NCBI GenBank assembly: GCA_041661865.1
Contig: JBAZTO010000018.1
Span: 1-64,000, forward strand
DNA length: 64,000 bases
Origin: JBAZTO01 sp041661865
GTDB taxonomy: Bacteria; Planctomycetota; Phycisphaerae; SM23-33
Direction: 5' to 3'
In this document: piece after piece, positions 43,068 through 51,543 of the stretch
Layout of the letters: every line of letters begins with the position of its first letter
Position numbering within the stretch: position 1 is the stretch's first letter
Position numbers and translations under genes: made by a program
The notes under the pieces: generated by a model
Databases searched by the model: none
Told to the model about the DNA's origin: nothing
Seen by the model: the letters and a program-made list of their open reading frames with translations, nothing else

Positions 43068-43182
43068 AATGATGAATTACTGCGGATTGGCTGGGGAAGC
43101 CGTTAGGCAGGAATGAGTAAGCGAGGCTCGCTCCTACCCCGTGAGGGAAAGGCCCCCTCTCCTCAAGGGCCAGATATGTAAC

Positions 43183-43210
43183 ATGCTATCATATACCTTG
43201 AACATGTCAA
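43183..43210 (-). promoter_or_regulatory. Promoter of the PEP-CTERM gene
   Basis: On the minus strand a perfect TTGACA (43205-43210) is 16 bases from TAGCAT (43183-43188). A small inverted repeat, CTTGA-N5-TCAAG (43197-43211), overlaps the -35 box and could be an operator. The leader would be about 170 bases. Confidence 0.5.
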
Positions 43211-43281
43211 GCGGTTTCAGAACTTTTTTGAAACTCAAGTTCAATAGAGGATTGAGCAAGAGGTTGATCCCGTCAAGAAAG

Positions 43282-44130
43282 TCAGAGTCGTTGACTCCTG
43301 ATGCCAGCGGCCGACAAGGCGATGAGCAGGCCAGGCAACTCCGCCAGTGACGAGGTCATATAGCTGGGTCTGGGAAAAACTGGGGCAACACTGGACGGCA
43401 CACCCTTGGGACGGATCAAGACCGACGGAGACCCGAAGGCGCAGGCCATGCCGATGTCGCTGTCCACGCCGTCTCCGACAACCAAAATCTCTTCCGGTTT
43501 CAGCTTGCCCTCGGCCGACAGCAGCTCCAGCATGAGCACGCCTGGCTTGCCGACCACGTGGTGCGGAGCAGTGCCGCAGGCCGCCTCGATGGCCGAAACC
43601 ATCGCCCCGCAGCCGGGCATCAACCGACCCTGATCGACGGGAAAATTGGCGTCCCGGTTGCAGGCGACGAATTTCGCGCCCCCCAGAACGGCCTGCATGG
43701 CCTCGCATATCTTCTCGTAATTGAAGGAAGTATCCATGCCCACGACAACGTATTCGCACGGCGAGGTGGACACGATGCTCAGCCCCGCCGCTGCCATCTC
43801 GGCCACAAGCCCGTCGGACCCGACCGCCAACACCCTGGCCGGGCACCCCTGGGCCAGGCGAGCGACAAAGACGGCCGCCGCGTGGGCGGAGGTGAGTACC
43901 TCTTCCTGGCGGCAGGGAATCCCCATGCCTGCCAGTTTCTCCGCCACCTCGCGACGCGTGCGGACAGAACTGTTGGTGACGAAAAACACCGCCAACCCCG
44001 CCTGTCGAAACTGCCGGATGGCCTGGTCGGAACCGCTCACCAGCGACTTGCCCTGGTAGACGACCCCATCGAGGTCGATGGCCAAAGCGCGAACCGGCGG
44101 ACACAGGGCCCGTGCAGCGCCCTCACTCAT
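43282..44130 (-). CDS. HAD-IIA family sugar-phosphatase-like protein
   Basis: This 282-residue protein has motif I LAIDLDGVVYQGKSLVSGSD, motif II FFVTNSSVRTR, the HHVVGKPG lysine and motif IV LVVGDGVDSDIGMA, with the large cap domain between II and III, as in NagD/AraL phosphatases. The substrates are sugar phosphates or similar. It overlaps the HpcH-type aldolase gene by eight bases, which shows translational coupling. It could dephosphorylate the aldolase product or a sugar intermediate of the cluster; this is inference. Confidence 0.85.
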   Translation of the reverse strand: MSEGAARALCPPVRALAIDLDGVVYQGKSLVSGSDQAIRQFRQAGLAVFFVTNSSVRTRREVAEKLAGMGIPCRQEEVLTSAHAAAVFVARLAQGCPARVLAVGSDGLVAEMAAAGLSIVSTSPCEYVVVGMDTSFNYEKICEAMQAVLGGAKFVACNRDANFPVDQGRLMPGCGAMVSAIEAACGTAPHHVVGKPGVLMLELLSAEGKLKPEEILVVGDGVDSDIGMACAFGSPSVLIRPKGVPSSVAPVFPRPSYMTSSLAELPGLLIALSAAGIRSQRL

Positions 44131-44938
44131 ACTTGCCCCCCGCGTCTTCGATCGATTTTCTGTAGCGTGATTCGAGCATCACGATGCGTTGGTCGTCCTC
44201 GACGGAGATGACGCGATAGTAGTCGCGCTTGTTCTTGAGCCACAACAGCTCGAACCCCACGGCCTTGAGAATGCCCTTGTCGGCGTCGCTGTTCAAGGCT
44301 GCCGGGCAGCCAAAGATCACTTTGCGGGTCTCGTAGCGGTCCAACGTGCCCGGCGGCAGATTGCGGAAGAAAGGCAGCGAGTGAGCACTGACGCCGCCGC
44401 CAATGGCCGTCTCCAATTTGCACGTCTTGGCCTGGAGGAACAGATCCTTGGACATCTCGAAGACCTGCGGCGCGTTGATGTCGTCGCGTTTGAGACCCAT
44501 GGACCCCGTCAGGTCCACTCGCCCCATCACCACGCCGTCCAGCATGCCGATCTCCGGCAGCTTGAGCATCTCGCCAAACGCGTTACATCCCTGGACTGTC
44601 TCGATGTTGACCGCCAGGGCGATCTCCTTGCGGTCGTCCTCGGAGAAGGCCAGCTTGCTGGCGGCCAGGAACTTGTGGAGCGCGTAATCGCTCTCCACCA
44701 TCGGGGCCACCACCCGCGCCACGCCGATGGTCTTGCACTCGTACATGTCGCGCAGGGCCTCGCAGCCGCCGATCTTGATGGTCAGGCCCAGCCCGGCCTT
44801 CATCACGACTTCCTTCAGCCGCAAGGCCTCTTCCAGCCGTGTGCCCTCGGCCTCGAACTCGGCCTTGACGCCCACCACGTGGTGGTTTTCCCGCAGATCC
44901 TTCAACACCCCAACCATCGTGCGTTCCAGCAAGTTCAT
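44123..44938 (-). CDS. HpcH/HpaI-type aldolase family protein
   Basis: This 271-residue TIM-barrel protein of the HpcH/HpaI aldolase/citrate lyase superfamily carries GVKAEFEAEGTRLEEALRLK, GLTIKIGGCEALRDMYEC, APMVESDYALHKFLAA, LAVNIETVQGCNAFGEM, GVVMGRVDLTGSMGL and IGGGVSAHSLPF. The metal ligands in the E-x-n-D pattern (IETVQG, GRVDL) are present. These enzymes cleave or make carbon-carbon bonds between pyruvate and an aldehyde. It is 50 bases downstream of the thiamine-diphosphate enzyme and overlaps the HAD phosphatase. It could supply or use a short carbon unit in sugar branching; the exact substrate is unknown. Confidence 0.82.
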   Translation of the reverse strand: MNLLERTMVGVLKDLRENHHVVGVKAEFEAEGTRLEEALRLKEVVMKAGLGLTIKIGGCEALRDMYECKTIGVARVVAPMVESDYALHKFLAASKLAFSEDDRKEIALAVNIETVQGCNAFGEMLKLPEIGMLDGVVMGRVDLTGSMGLKRDDINAPQVFEMSKDLFLQAKTCKLETAIGGGVSAHSLPFFRNLPPGTLDRYETRKVIFGCPAALNSDADKGILKAVGFELLWLKNKRDYYRVISVEDDQRIVMLESRYRKSIEDAGGKYE

Positions 44939-44988
44939 AGTCTGGTCTCCTGGCGACAGTTGCGACGCCTTATCGCATTTACTATCGT

Positions 44989-46794
44989 CTATTCCGAGGA
45001 CCGTTCCGCAATAATCATGTTGGAGGCCAACTCCTCCCGCGAGAGGAACGGGAACATGTCGTGCAGGGGCGGCGAGTACATCCGCCCGTCGGGCAGTTGT
45101 TTGGAGGACATCCGGGGCTCGAATCCCTGCGTGGGATCGACCACCACGTCCAGCAGCGCCGGCCCGGGAGCTTCGAGCATCTTCCCCACCGCCTCGTCAA
45201 AATCCCATCCTTCGATCCGGCAGGCCGGAATGCCGTAGGCGCCGGCGACCTTGACCATGTCCGGGAACGTCAGTCCGCTGCGGGGACTCTCGCCGACCAG
45301 GTGGCCAAAGAAGTTGGTCTGCGTGGTGCGGATCGACAGGTAGCCGTCGTTGTTGAGCAGGAGAATCTTGACGGGCAGGCGATGCTGGACGATGGTCTGG
45401 AATTCCTGGATGTTCATCTGGATGCTGCCGTCGCCGGCCAGGCAGATCACGCGCTTGCCCGGCCGGGCCACGGCGGCGCCGATCGCTGCCGGCACGTCAT
45501 AGCCCATCGACGCGCAGCCGGAATTAAAGAACCATCGCTGGCCGCGCCGAACCTTTGCACTGTGGTGGGCCATGATGAAGGCCGCACCGTTTGCGCTAAC
45601 CACCACGTCATCCTCGCGCAGGCGACCCAAGACGCGATCGAGGAACCCGTAGGGGTTCAGCGGTCCTGATCTGTCCCGATGCCGATCAGTCACGCCGGGG
45701 TAACGATCCAGCCGCTGGCGGCACCAGTGGACCCACTCGGCATGCCGCGCGCCGCTGTTGCCCTGGAGCTGACGTAGCATCTCCTCCATCACCAGCTTGA
45801 CGTCGGCGCAAATGCCCTGGTCCGGCTTGACCGTCGGCTTGTTCAGTTCGAGTTCGTCGGCATCGACCTGGATCTTGTAGGCCTCAGGCGCGTAGGCGTT
45901 CCAGTTGTAGCCGACCTGGCGAGTGTTGAGCCGGCAGCCCAAGACCAGCAGTGTGTCGGCGTTCTGGACGCAGAAGTTGCCCGCGCGGTCAGCGTCGATG
46001 CCCGATCGTCCGCAATAATATGGGAAGTCATAAGGCAGCAGGTCCATCGCCGTGCGGGAAGTCGCCACCGGCACATCCAGGGCCTTGGCCAACGGTTCGA
46101 GCAGGTGCATGGCTCCGCCCACGCGGATGCCGTTGCCGGCCAGGATGACCGGGCGCGACGACCGCTGTATCCGCTGGATCACCTCGCGGCAGGTGTTGGA
46201 CAGGTCCTTGCCCTGCCAGGCGGGCCGGTCCTCAGCCGGATCGTAGGGCCTCAGCTTGTCAGGTTCGATCTGGCTGGCCTGGATGTCCAGCGGAATATCC
46301 AGCCAACACGGCCCCGGCCGAGGCGACCGGGCCAGGTGTACCGCTCGCTCCAGGTGGTAGCGAATGCTCTCGGGATCGTCCACCAGCACAGCGTACTTGG
46401 TAACCACCTTGGCCATGCCGATGATGTCGGCCTCCTGGTCGCCCAGTTGACGGAGCTTGGTCAGCCCATAGCAGGTCTTGCACATCTCGCGCTTGATCTG
46501 GCCGGAAATGACGATCAGGGGAATCGAGTCCATCCAGCAGCCATAGACGCCGTTGAGGGCGTTGACCCCGCCGGGGCCGCTGGTGACCGACACCACTGCC
46601 GGCTGGCCCGTCACACGGGCGTAGCCTTCCCCGGCGATGGCGCAGGCCTGCTCGTGGTGGTTGCAGATGTACTTGATGCGGTTGCACTTGCCCAGGGAGT
46701 CATTGAGGTGCATCGCCCCGCCGCCGGTGATCATGAACGCCTGGCGGATACCCAGATCGGCCAGGTGATCCCACACATAGTCCGATACCTTCAT
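44989..46794 (-). CDS. Thiamine-diphosphate enzyme, acetolactate-synthase-like (YerE-like?)
   Basis: This 601-residue TPP-dependent enzyme has the PYR domain VWDHLADLGIRQAFMITGGG and CNHHEQACAIAGEGYAR with the catalytic Glu, then SGPGGVNALNGVYGCW. The central domain has SSRPVILAGNGIRVGGAM. The PP domain has the metal-binding GDGSIQMNIQEFQTIV and NNDGYLSIRTTQ. In CDP-sugar clusters such an enzyme (YerE in Yersinia) transfers an acetyl unit from pyruvate to a 3,6-dideoxy-4-ketohexose. Context with rfbFGH supports that role. True acetolactate synthase (IlvB) is less likely because there is no ilvN/ilvC. ATG 46794 follows AAAGGA. Confidence 0.82.
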   Translation of the reverse strand: MKVSDYVWDHLADLGIRQAFMITGGGAMHLNDSLGKCNRIKYICNHHEQACAIAGEGYARVTGQPAVVSVTSGPGGVNALNGVYGCWMDSIPLIVISGQIKREMCKTCYGLTKLRQLGDQEADIIGMAKVVTKYAVLVDDPESIRYHLERAVHLARSPRPGPCWLDIPLDIQASQIEPDKLRPYDPAEDRPAWQGKDLSNTCREVIQRIQRSSRPVILAGNGIRVGGAMHLLEPLAKALDVPVATSRTAMDLLPYDFPYYCGRSGIDADRAGNFCVQNADTLLVLGCRLNTRQVGYNWNAYAPEAYKIQVDADELELNKPTVKPDQGICADVKLVMEEMLRQLQGNSGARHAEWVHWCRQRLDRYPGVTDRHRDRSGPLNPYGFLDRVLGRLREDDVVVSANGAAFIMAHHSAKVRRGQRWFFNSGCASMGYDVPAAIGAAVARPGKRVICLAGDGSIQMNIQEFQTIVQHRLPVKILLLNNDGYLSIRTTQTNFFGHLVGESPRSGLTFPDMVKVAGAYGIPACRIEGWDFDEAVGKMLEAPGPALLDVVVDPTQGFEPRMSSKQLPDGRMYSPPLHDMFPFLSREELASNMIIAERSSE

Positions 46795-46821
46795 CACGTC
46801 ATTTTCCTTTCGCAGGGAAAT

Positions 46822-46930
46822 CGGCCGCGAATTGCGCGAAAACAACTTCGATCGCTGCAACCCTTCATACGAACTCTCTCAATGCTATCGGTTCTTATAA
46901 TTCGTGCAATTCACGTAATTCTGGGCTAAG
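46822..46930. repeat. Imperfect inverted repeat, GAATTGCGCGAA-type arms
   Basis: The left arm (46822-46842) has GCCGCGAATTGCGCGAAAAC. The right arm (46892-46930) has AATTCGTGCAATTCACG, whose reverse complement resembles the left arm and the repeats near 25.5 kb. It fills the 131-base gap between the epimerase and the thiamine-diphosphate enzyme, in the middle of the sugar operon, and runs into the epimerase stop codon. Confidence 0.5.
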
Positions 46931-48023
46931 TCACCTCTCCACGCCGCGATCTGAGATAGTCCAGGCTGCGACGGATGGCCTCGTTCAGGCCCACCCATTC
47001 CTCCAGGCCAAGCTCCCCGCGGGCCAGGGCCGTCGAGGGCACGTAGCGCGGGGCCTGTTGGCCTGGCGTGGGCTTGCGGGCGACCTGCACCGGCAGGGCA
47101 GGCTCCGCCGCGGCAGCCACCGCGCGGGCCAGGTCCAGGATCGAGACCGCGTTTTCCGACCCCACGTTGTAAGGCCGCCCCGCCGTGCCGCGCAGGGCGA
47201 TGGTCCACAGCCAGACGGCCAGGTCCGCCGCGTAGAGATACGAGCGGTACGGCGTGCCGTCACCGTGGATGAGTATCGGACGGTGCTCCAACGCGTCGGC
47301 CAGGAAATTGCCGGCCGCGTAGTGAATGTTGAGCGGCAGGTACGGGCCGATGAACGCAAAGCACCGCGCGATCTTGCACTCCAGGTCCCCTCCGGCATAC
47401 AGCGCGCAGAGCAGCTCGGAGAGCCTCTTGCCCTCGCCGTAGGTCGAGCTGGGCTTGGTCAGGTCGGGCGCTCCGCGGTAGTCCTCCCTCACCGGGCCGA
47501 CGGAGGAGTCCAGCGCCCCGTAGACCGCGCCGGAGCTGGTCAGCAGCAGTTTCCTCGCCCCGCACCCGCGAGCGAAGTCCAGCGTGTGTCGCGTGCCCTG
47601 GACGATGGTGTCCAGCATGGTCAGCGGCTGGGCCTCGGCCAACGCGACGCTGGCCTCGGTGGCGGCGTGGATAATCAGGTAATAGTTGCCCGGCGGCGGG
47701 GTAAAGGTTCGCACGTCACCCGGGTAAAGACGGACGGCCTCGTGCTGGGCCAGGTGGGGCGCCTTACGGGCGAAGGCTGCCGGGTCGCGGCTGAGCACGG
47801 TGACCTTGACGCCCAGGTCCAGCCTGGCATTGGCCCACAGCAGGCTCTCCAGCAGCCAGCAGCCGAAAAAACCCGTCCCACCGGTGATGAAAATCCTCTG
47901 GCCGGCCAGTTCTGTCCAGAGCTGATCGCCGGTCCGCGCCAGGACGTGCTGCAAGTCTGCTGCCAGCGGATTGTTCATGCCCGTTGTCCCGAATCCCGCG
48001 GCATCGGCCCCGGCGGCGCTCAT
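46926..48023 (-). CDS. NAD(P)-dependent sugar epimerase/reductase
   Basis: This 365-residue protein of the short-chain dehydrogenase/epimerase family has GTGFFGCWLLESLL for cofactor binding, HAATEASVALAEAQP, Ser/Tyr/Lys active-site residues in LLTSSGAVYGALD and SSTYGEGKR, and GDGTPYRSYLYAADLAVWLW. It overlaps rfbH by four bases (ATGA), which ties it to the CDP-sugar pathway. It could reduce the 4-keto or branched keto group (as YerF does) or act as an epimerase (as in paratose/tyvelose synthesis). ATG 48023 was taken; ATG 47978 is also possible. Confidence 0.85.
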   Translation of the reverse strand: MSAAGADAAGFGTTGMNNPLAADLQHVLARTGDQLWTELAGQRIFITGGTGFFGCWLLESLLWANARLDLGVKVTVLSRDPAAFARKAPHLAQHEAVRLYPGDVRTFTPPPGNYYLIIHAATEASVALAEAQPLTMLDTIVQGTRHTLDFARGCGARKLLLTSSGAVYGALDSSVGPVREDYRGAPDLTKPSSTYGEGKRLSELLCALYAGGDLECKIARCFAFIGPYLPLNIHYAAGNFLADALEHRPILIHGDGTPYRSYLYAADLAVWLWTIALRGTAGRPYNVGSENAVSILDLARAVAAAAEPALPVQVARKPTPGQQAPRYVPSTALARGELGLEEWVGLNEAIRRSLDYLRSRRGEVT

Positions 48024-49348
48024 GCTTTCCCGCGCCTCGTGCGGGGAATCGTGCCGAAGGTCTCGACCACGTAACGGATCATCTCCTCGGTCAGGCCCGG
48101 ATAGACGCCGATCCAGAAGACGTTGTTCATCACGAAATCGCTGTTGGCCAGGTCGCCGACCTTGCGGTGCGGAACGTCCAGGTAGGCCGGCTGACGCGTG
48201 AGATTGCCCGCGAACATCAGCCGCGTGCCGATCTTTGCCGCCTGAAGGTGCCGCAGCACCGTATCGCGATTGAAGGGCGCGCCCTCCCGCACGGCCAGCG
48301 GGAAGCCGAACCAGCTTGGGTTGCTGTCCCGGCCGGCTTCGGGCAAGATGAACACATCCTCCATCTCCGCCAGGCTGGCACGAAGGGAGTTGAAGTTACG
48401 CCGTCGCGCCTCGATGAACCCCTCCAGTTTGAGCAACTGGGAAACGCCGACGGCCGCCTGCATGTCGGTAGCCTTGAGGTTGTAGCCGATGTGCGAATAG
48501 ACGTACTTGTGATCGTAGCCCTGGGGCAACTGGCCCAGCTTCCAGTCGAAGCGCCGCCGGCAGGTGTTGTCGCAGCCCGGCGGGCACCAGCAATCGCGGC
48601 CCCAGTCGCGGAAGGACTCCACGAGCTTCTGTAGATCGTCCCGCCGCATCGCGACGGTGCCGCCCTCGCCCATCGTGATGTGATGGGCGGGATAGAAGCT
48701 GAAGGTGGCCAGGTCGCCGAACGTCCCGGCCAGCCGGCCGGCGTGCGTCGAGCCCATGGCGTCGCAGCAGTCCTCGATCAGCCACAGGCCGTGATCCCGC
48801 GCGAACTTGCTGACGGCCGTCGCGTCGAAGGGATTGCCCAGCGTGTGCGCGATGAAAATGGCCTTGGTGCGATCGCTCAGAGCCGCCTCCAGTTGCGCCA
48901 CGTCGACGTTGTACTGGGGAATCGTGACGTCCAGGAAGACCGGCACCAGTTGATGCTGAATGATGGGATTGACCGTCGTGGGAAAACCCGCCGCCACGGT
49001 GATGACCTCGTCGCCCGGGGCCAGCCGCCGCTCGCCCAGCGTCGGCGAGGTCAGGGCCGCGATGGCCAGCAGGTTGGCCGAGGAGCCGGAGTTGACCAGC
49101 CGTGCGTACGACAGGCCCAGACGCTGTGCGAACTGCGTCTCGAACTGCTCGGCAAATCGACCCGCCGTCAGCCAGAAATCCAGCGAGGCATCGACCAGGG
49201 ACTTGATGTCGCCGGCGTCAAAGACCCTGCCGCCCACCGGCACCGGGCTGGCTCCCGGCACAAACGGCTGGGCCGGAAAGGCCTGGGCATGGTACTGCCC
49301 GACCAGTTCCAGGATCTTCGCGCGCAGGGTCTCGGCTTCACCGGGCAT
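48020..49348 (-). CDS. rfbH: CDP-4-dehydro-6-deoxyglucose 3-dehydrase (E1)
   Basis: An unusual B6 enzyme that removes the C3 hydroxyl of CDP-4-keto-6-deoxyglucose, using PMP and a [2Fe-2S] cluster. The Schiff-base lysine of the aminotransferase family is replaced by His in SFYPAHHITMGEGG, as in known E1/RfbH/AscC proteins. The cluster ligands are in DCWCPPGCDNTC. Other family stretches are VNSGSSANLLAIAAL, AHTLGNPFDATAVS and LIEDCCDAMGST. The length of 442 residues is normal. The start at 49348 overlaps rfbG by 11 bases. The matching E3 reductase gene is not in the window. Confidence 0.93.
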   Translation of the reverse strand: MPGEAETLRAKILELVGQYHAQAFPAQPFVPGASPVPVGGRVFDAGDIKSLVDASLDFWLTAGRFAEQFETQFAQRLGLSYARLVNSGSSANLLAIAALTSPTLGERRLAPGDEVITVAAGFPTTVNPIIQHQLVPVFLDVTIPQYNVDVAQLEAALSDRTKAIFIAHTLGNPFDATAVSKFARDHGLWLIEDCCDAMGSTHAGRLAGTFGDLATFSFYPAHHITMGEGGTVAMRRDDLQKLVESFRDWGRDCWCPPGCDNTCRRRFDWKLGQLPQGYDHKYVYSHIGYNLKATDMQAAVGVSQLLKLEGFIEARRRNFNSLRASLAEMEDVFILPEAGRDSNPSWFGFPLAVREGAPFNRDTVLRHLQAAKIGTRLMFAGNLTRQPAYLDVPHRKVGDLANSDFVMNNVFWIGVYPGLTEEMIRYVVETFGTIPRTRRGKA

Positions 49349-50333
49349 GGCCAAGGGCCTCCCTGTACCACGCGATTGTCCGCTTGAGCCCCGTCTCCAG
49401 GTCAAACAGCGGCGACCAGTTCAGCACGCGCTTGGCCTTGGCGGCACTGAGATACTGACGGCGGATTTCGTTGCCGGCCTCGTTCCGCACGTCCAGTTCC
49501 AGCTTGCTGCCCATCAGGTCCAGGATCTTCCTGGCCAGTTCCAGCACGGTCAGTTGGATCTCGTTGGAGAAGTTGAAGGCCTCGCCGATGAGGCTGCGGT
49601 CGGCCGCCAGGGCCTGGGCCAGGGTCATGTAGGCCGCCGCCCCGTCCTCGACATAGAAATAGTCGCGGACGTAGTTGCCGTCGGAGCGGATAATCGGCCT
49701 CTCGCCGTCCAGCACTGAGCGGATCGTGCCGGGCACCAGACGGTTCCAGTTCAGGTCCCCGCCGCCGAAGAAATTGCCGCAGCGGGTGATGGCCACCGGC
49801 AGGTTGTAGCTCTTGGCGTAGGCCTGGGCGATGAGGTCCGCGCAGGACTTGCTGACATCGTAGGGGTGCTGGCCTTGCAGCGGCGTCGACTCGTCGTAGG
49901 GCAGCTTCTCCTGGTCGCCGTAGGCCTTGTCGGAAGAGGCCAGCACGATCTGCCTGACCGCCGGGCTCCGCCGGCAGGCCTCCAGCAGGGCCCAGGTGCC
50001 GCCGATGTTGCTGGTGAAGGTGGAGACGGGATTGCGGTTGGCGATGCCGACGATGGTCTGGGCGGCCAGGTGGATGACGGTATCGACCTCGTACTCGCCC
50101 AGCGTGCGTTCGAGGGTGGCCTGGTCGGCCACGTCGCCGCGGACGACATTGACTTTTTCGAGTGTTCCCGATTGGACCATTTCCGACTGGGGCACCCAGT
50201 CCCGCACCAGGCAGACCACGTCGGCCTCCGCGGCCATCAGGCGCTTAACCAGCCAGCTCCCCACCAGTCCCGTCGCCCCGGTGACCAGCGTCCGCCGGTT
50301 CTTCCAGAATTTCTTGTCCGGCGCCTCGTTCAT
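49338..50333 (-). CDS. rfbG: CDP-glucose 4,6-dehydratase
   Basis: Converts CDP-glucose to CDP-4-keto-6-deoxyglucose with bound NAD+. It has LVTGATGLVGSWLVKRL, VIHLAAQTIVGIANRNP, the Ser/Tyr/Lys set in ASSDKAYGDQEKLPYDE and HPYDVSKSCADL, and RPIIRSDGNYVRDYFYVEDG, the family's typical segment. The length of 331 residues is normal. Its start overlaps the end of rfbF by four bases (ATGA). It is the second step of the pathway. Confidence 0.93.
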   Translation of the reverse strand: MNEAPDKKFWKNRRTLVTGATGLVGSWLVKRLMAAEADVVCLVRDWVPQSEMVQSGTLEKVNVVRGDVADQATLERTLGEYEVDTVIHLAAQTIVGIANRNPVSTFTSNIGGTWALLEACRRSPAVRQIVLASSDKAYGDQEKLPYDESTPLQGQHPYDVSKSCADLIAQAYAKSYNLPVAITRCGNFFGGGDLNWNRLVPGTIRSVLDGERPIIRSDGNYVRDYFYVEDGAAAYMTLAQALAADRSLIGEAFNFSNEIQLTVLELARKILDLMGSKLELDVRNEAGNEIRRQYLSAAKAKRVLNWSPLFDLETGLKRTIAWYREALGHAR

Positions 50334-51109
50334 TCCCACACCTTCCAGGGGGCCTGGCCGCTGGCCCAAAGCTCGTTGAGATACTTGTATTCGCGGAACG
50401 TGTCCATCGCGTAGAAGAAGCCCTCGTGGCGGTAGGCCATCAACTGGCCTTCGCCGGTGAGGCGCTCCAGCGGGGCAGCTTCGAGAATGCAATCGTCCCC
50501 TTCCAGGTAATCCAGCACCTGGGGTTTGAGGACCATGTAACCGGCGTTGATCCAGTCGCTCAGCCGGGGCTTCTCGACGAAACTGGTCACCTGCCGCGAC
50601 TTATCGTCTATGCCCATCATGCCGTAGCGGGAAATCGGGTGGACGGTGGTGATGGTGGCCAGGCGGCCGTGGGACTTGTGAAACTCCAGCAGTTTGGCGA
50701 TGTCCACGTTGCTCACGCCGTCGCCGTAGGTGACCATGAAGTCGTCGTCGCCGATGAACCTGGCCGCGCGTTTGACCCGCCCGCCGGTCATGGTCTCATC
50801 GCCGGTGTCCACCAGGGTGACGCGGAAATCCTTCTCCTTGTGGGCGCTGTGATAAGCGACCGAGGTGGAGTGGCCCAGGCTGATGGTGAAATCGTTGTTC
50901 ATCGCCTCGTAGTTGAGGAAGTACTCCTTGATCATGTTGCCCTTGTAGCCCAGGCAGAGGACGAAGTCCTTCAGGCCGTGCTGGGCGAAGATTTTCATGA
51001 TGTGCCAGAGCATGGGCCGGCCGCCGATATCGACCATCGGCTTGGGGCGATACTCCGTCTCCTCGCGAAGACGCGTGCCCAAACCGCCGCAAAGAATGAC
51101 CACTTTCAT
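50330..51109 (-). CDS. rfbF: Glucose-1-phosphate cytidylyltransferase
   Basis: Makes CDP-glucose from CTP and glucose-1-phosphate. The nucleotide-binding motif is LCGGLGTRLREETEYRPKPM, followed by LWHIMKIFAQHGLKDFVLC, YKGNMIKEYFLNYEAMNNDF (characteristic of RfbF), VTYGDGVSNVDI and FVEKPRLSDWINAGYMV. The length of 259 residues is standard. It is the first gene of the CDP-sugar operon and has a 434-base divergent gap with phoU upstream. Confidence 0.95.
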   Translation of the reverse strand: MKVVILCGGLGTRLREETEYRPKPMVDIGGRPMLWHIMKIFAQHGLKDFVLCLGYKGNMIKEYFLNYEAMNNDFTISLGHSTSVAYHSAHKEKDFRVTLVDTGDETMTGGRVKRAARFIGDDDFMVTYGDGVSNVDIAKLLEFHKSHGRLATITTVHPISRYGMMGIDDKSRQVTSFVEKPRLSDWINAGYMVLKPQVLDYLEGDDCILEAAPLERLTGEGQLMAYRHEGFFYAMDTFREYKYLNELWASGQAPWKVWE

Positions 51110-51543
51110 GTCCTGTCCTCAAAGACCGAGCCGGGGTCTCTTACCAAAGATACTATCCAAGGCCGCCCAAAGACACAGCCGGCCGGCGGGCCTGCGCCCA
51201 TCTGCCTGCCGGATCTGACAATGAAAAATCGTCCATCACACTCACCGACGTGCTTGCCGCCCGGCCTGCCGCGGGGACCGCGCAGCGCCAGGACACAAGC
51301 CACTATTCTAACTTTGCATCGGCATAAATGCCATCCCCACTGAGGCCCGGCGGCGAAAAGCCCGGGCCGGGCCCCTCGCGCCACGCATGAAGACTCCCCC
51401 GCCAGGCCCCGAAAATCGCCGGGGAATCTTCCTGGGAAGGTATTTTCTCAAATCAATCTCACGGCCCAGCCGAGTATTATGTAAGCGCGCTAAGTTTAAG
51501 TCCGTCGGCGGCGGCATGCCGGCCTGGAAGGATCGGAGAAAAC
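51110..51543. other. Divergent intergenic region between rfbF and phoU
   Basis: No gene is seen in these 434 bases. A near-palindrome GGCAT-AA-ATGCC (51321-51332), flanked by CATC/CATC, lies about 210 bases upstream of rfbF. A TATTAT (51474-51479), possibly a -10 box for phoU, has no convincing -35. Promoters for both divergent transcripts must lie here. Confidence 0.4.
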
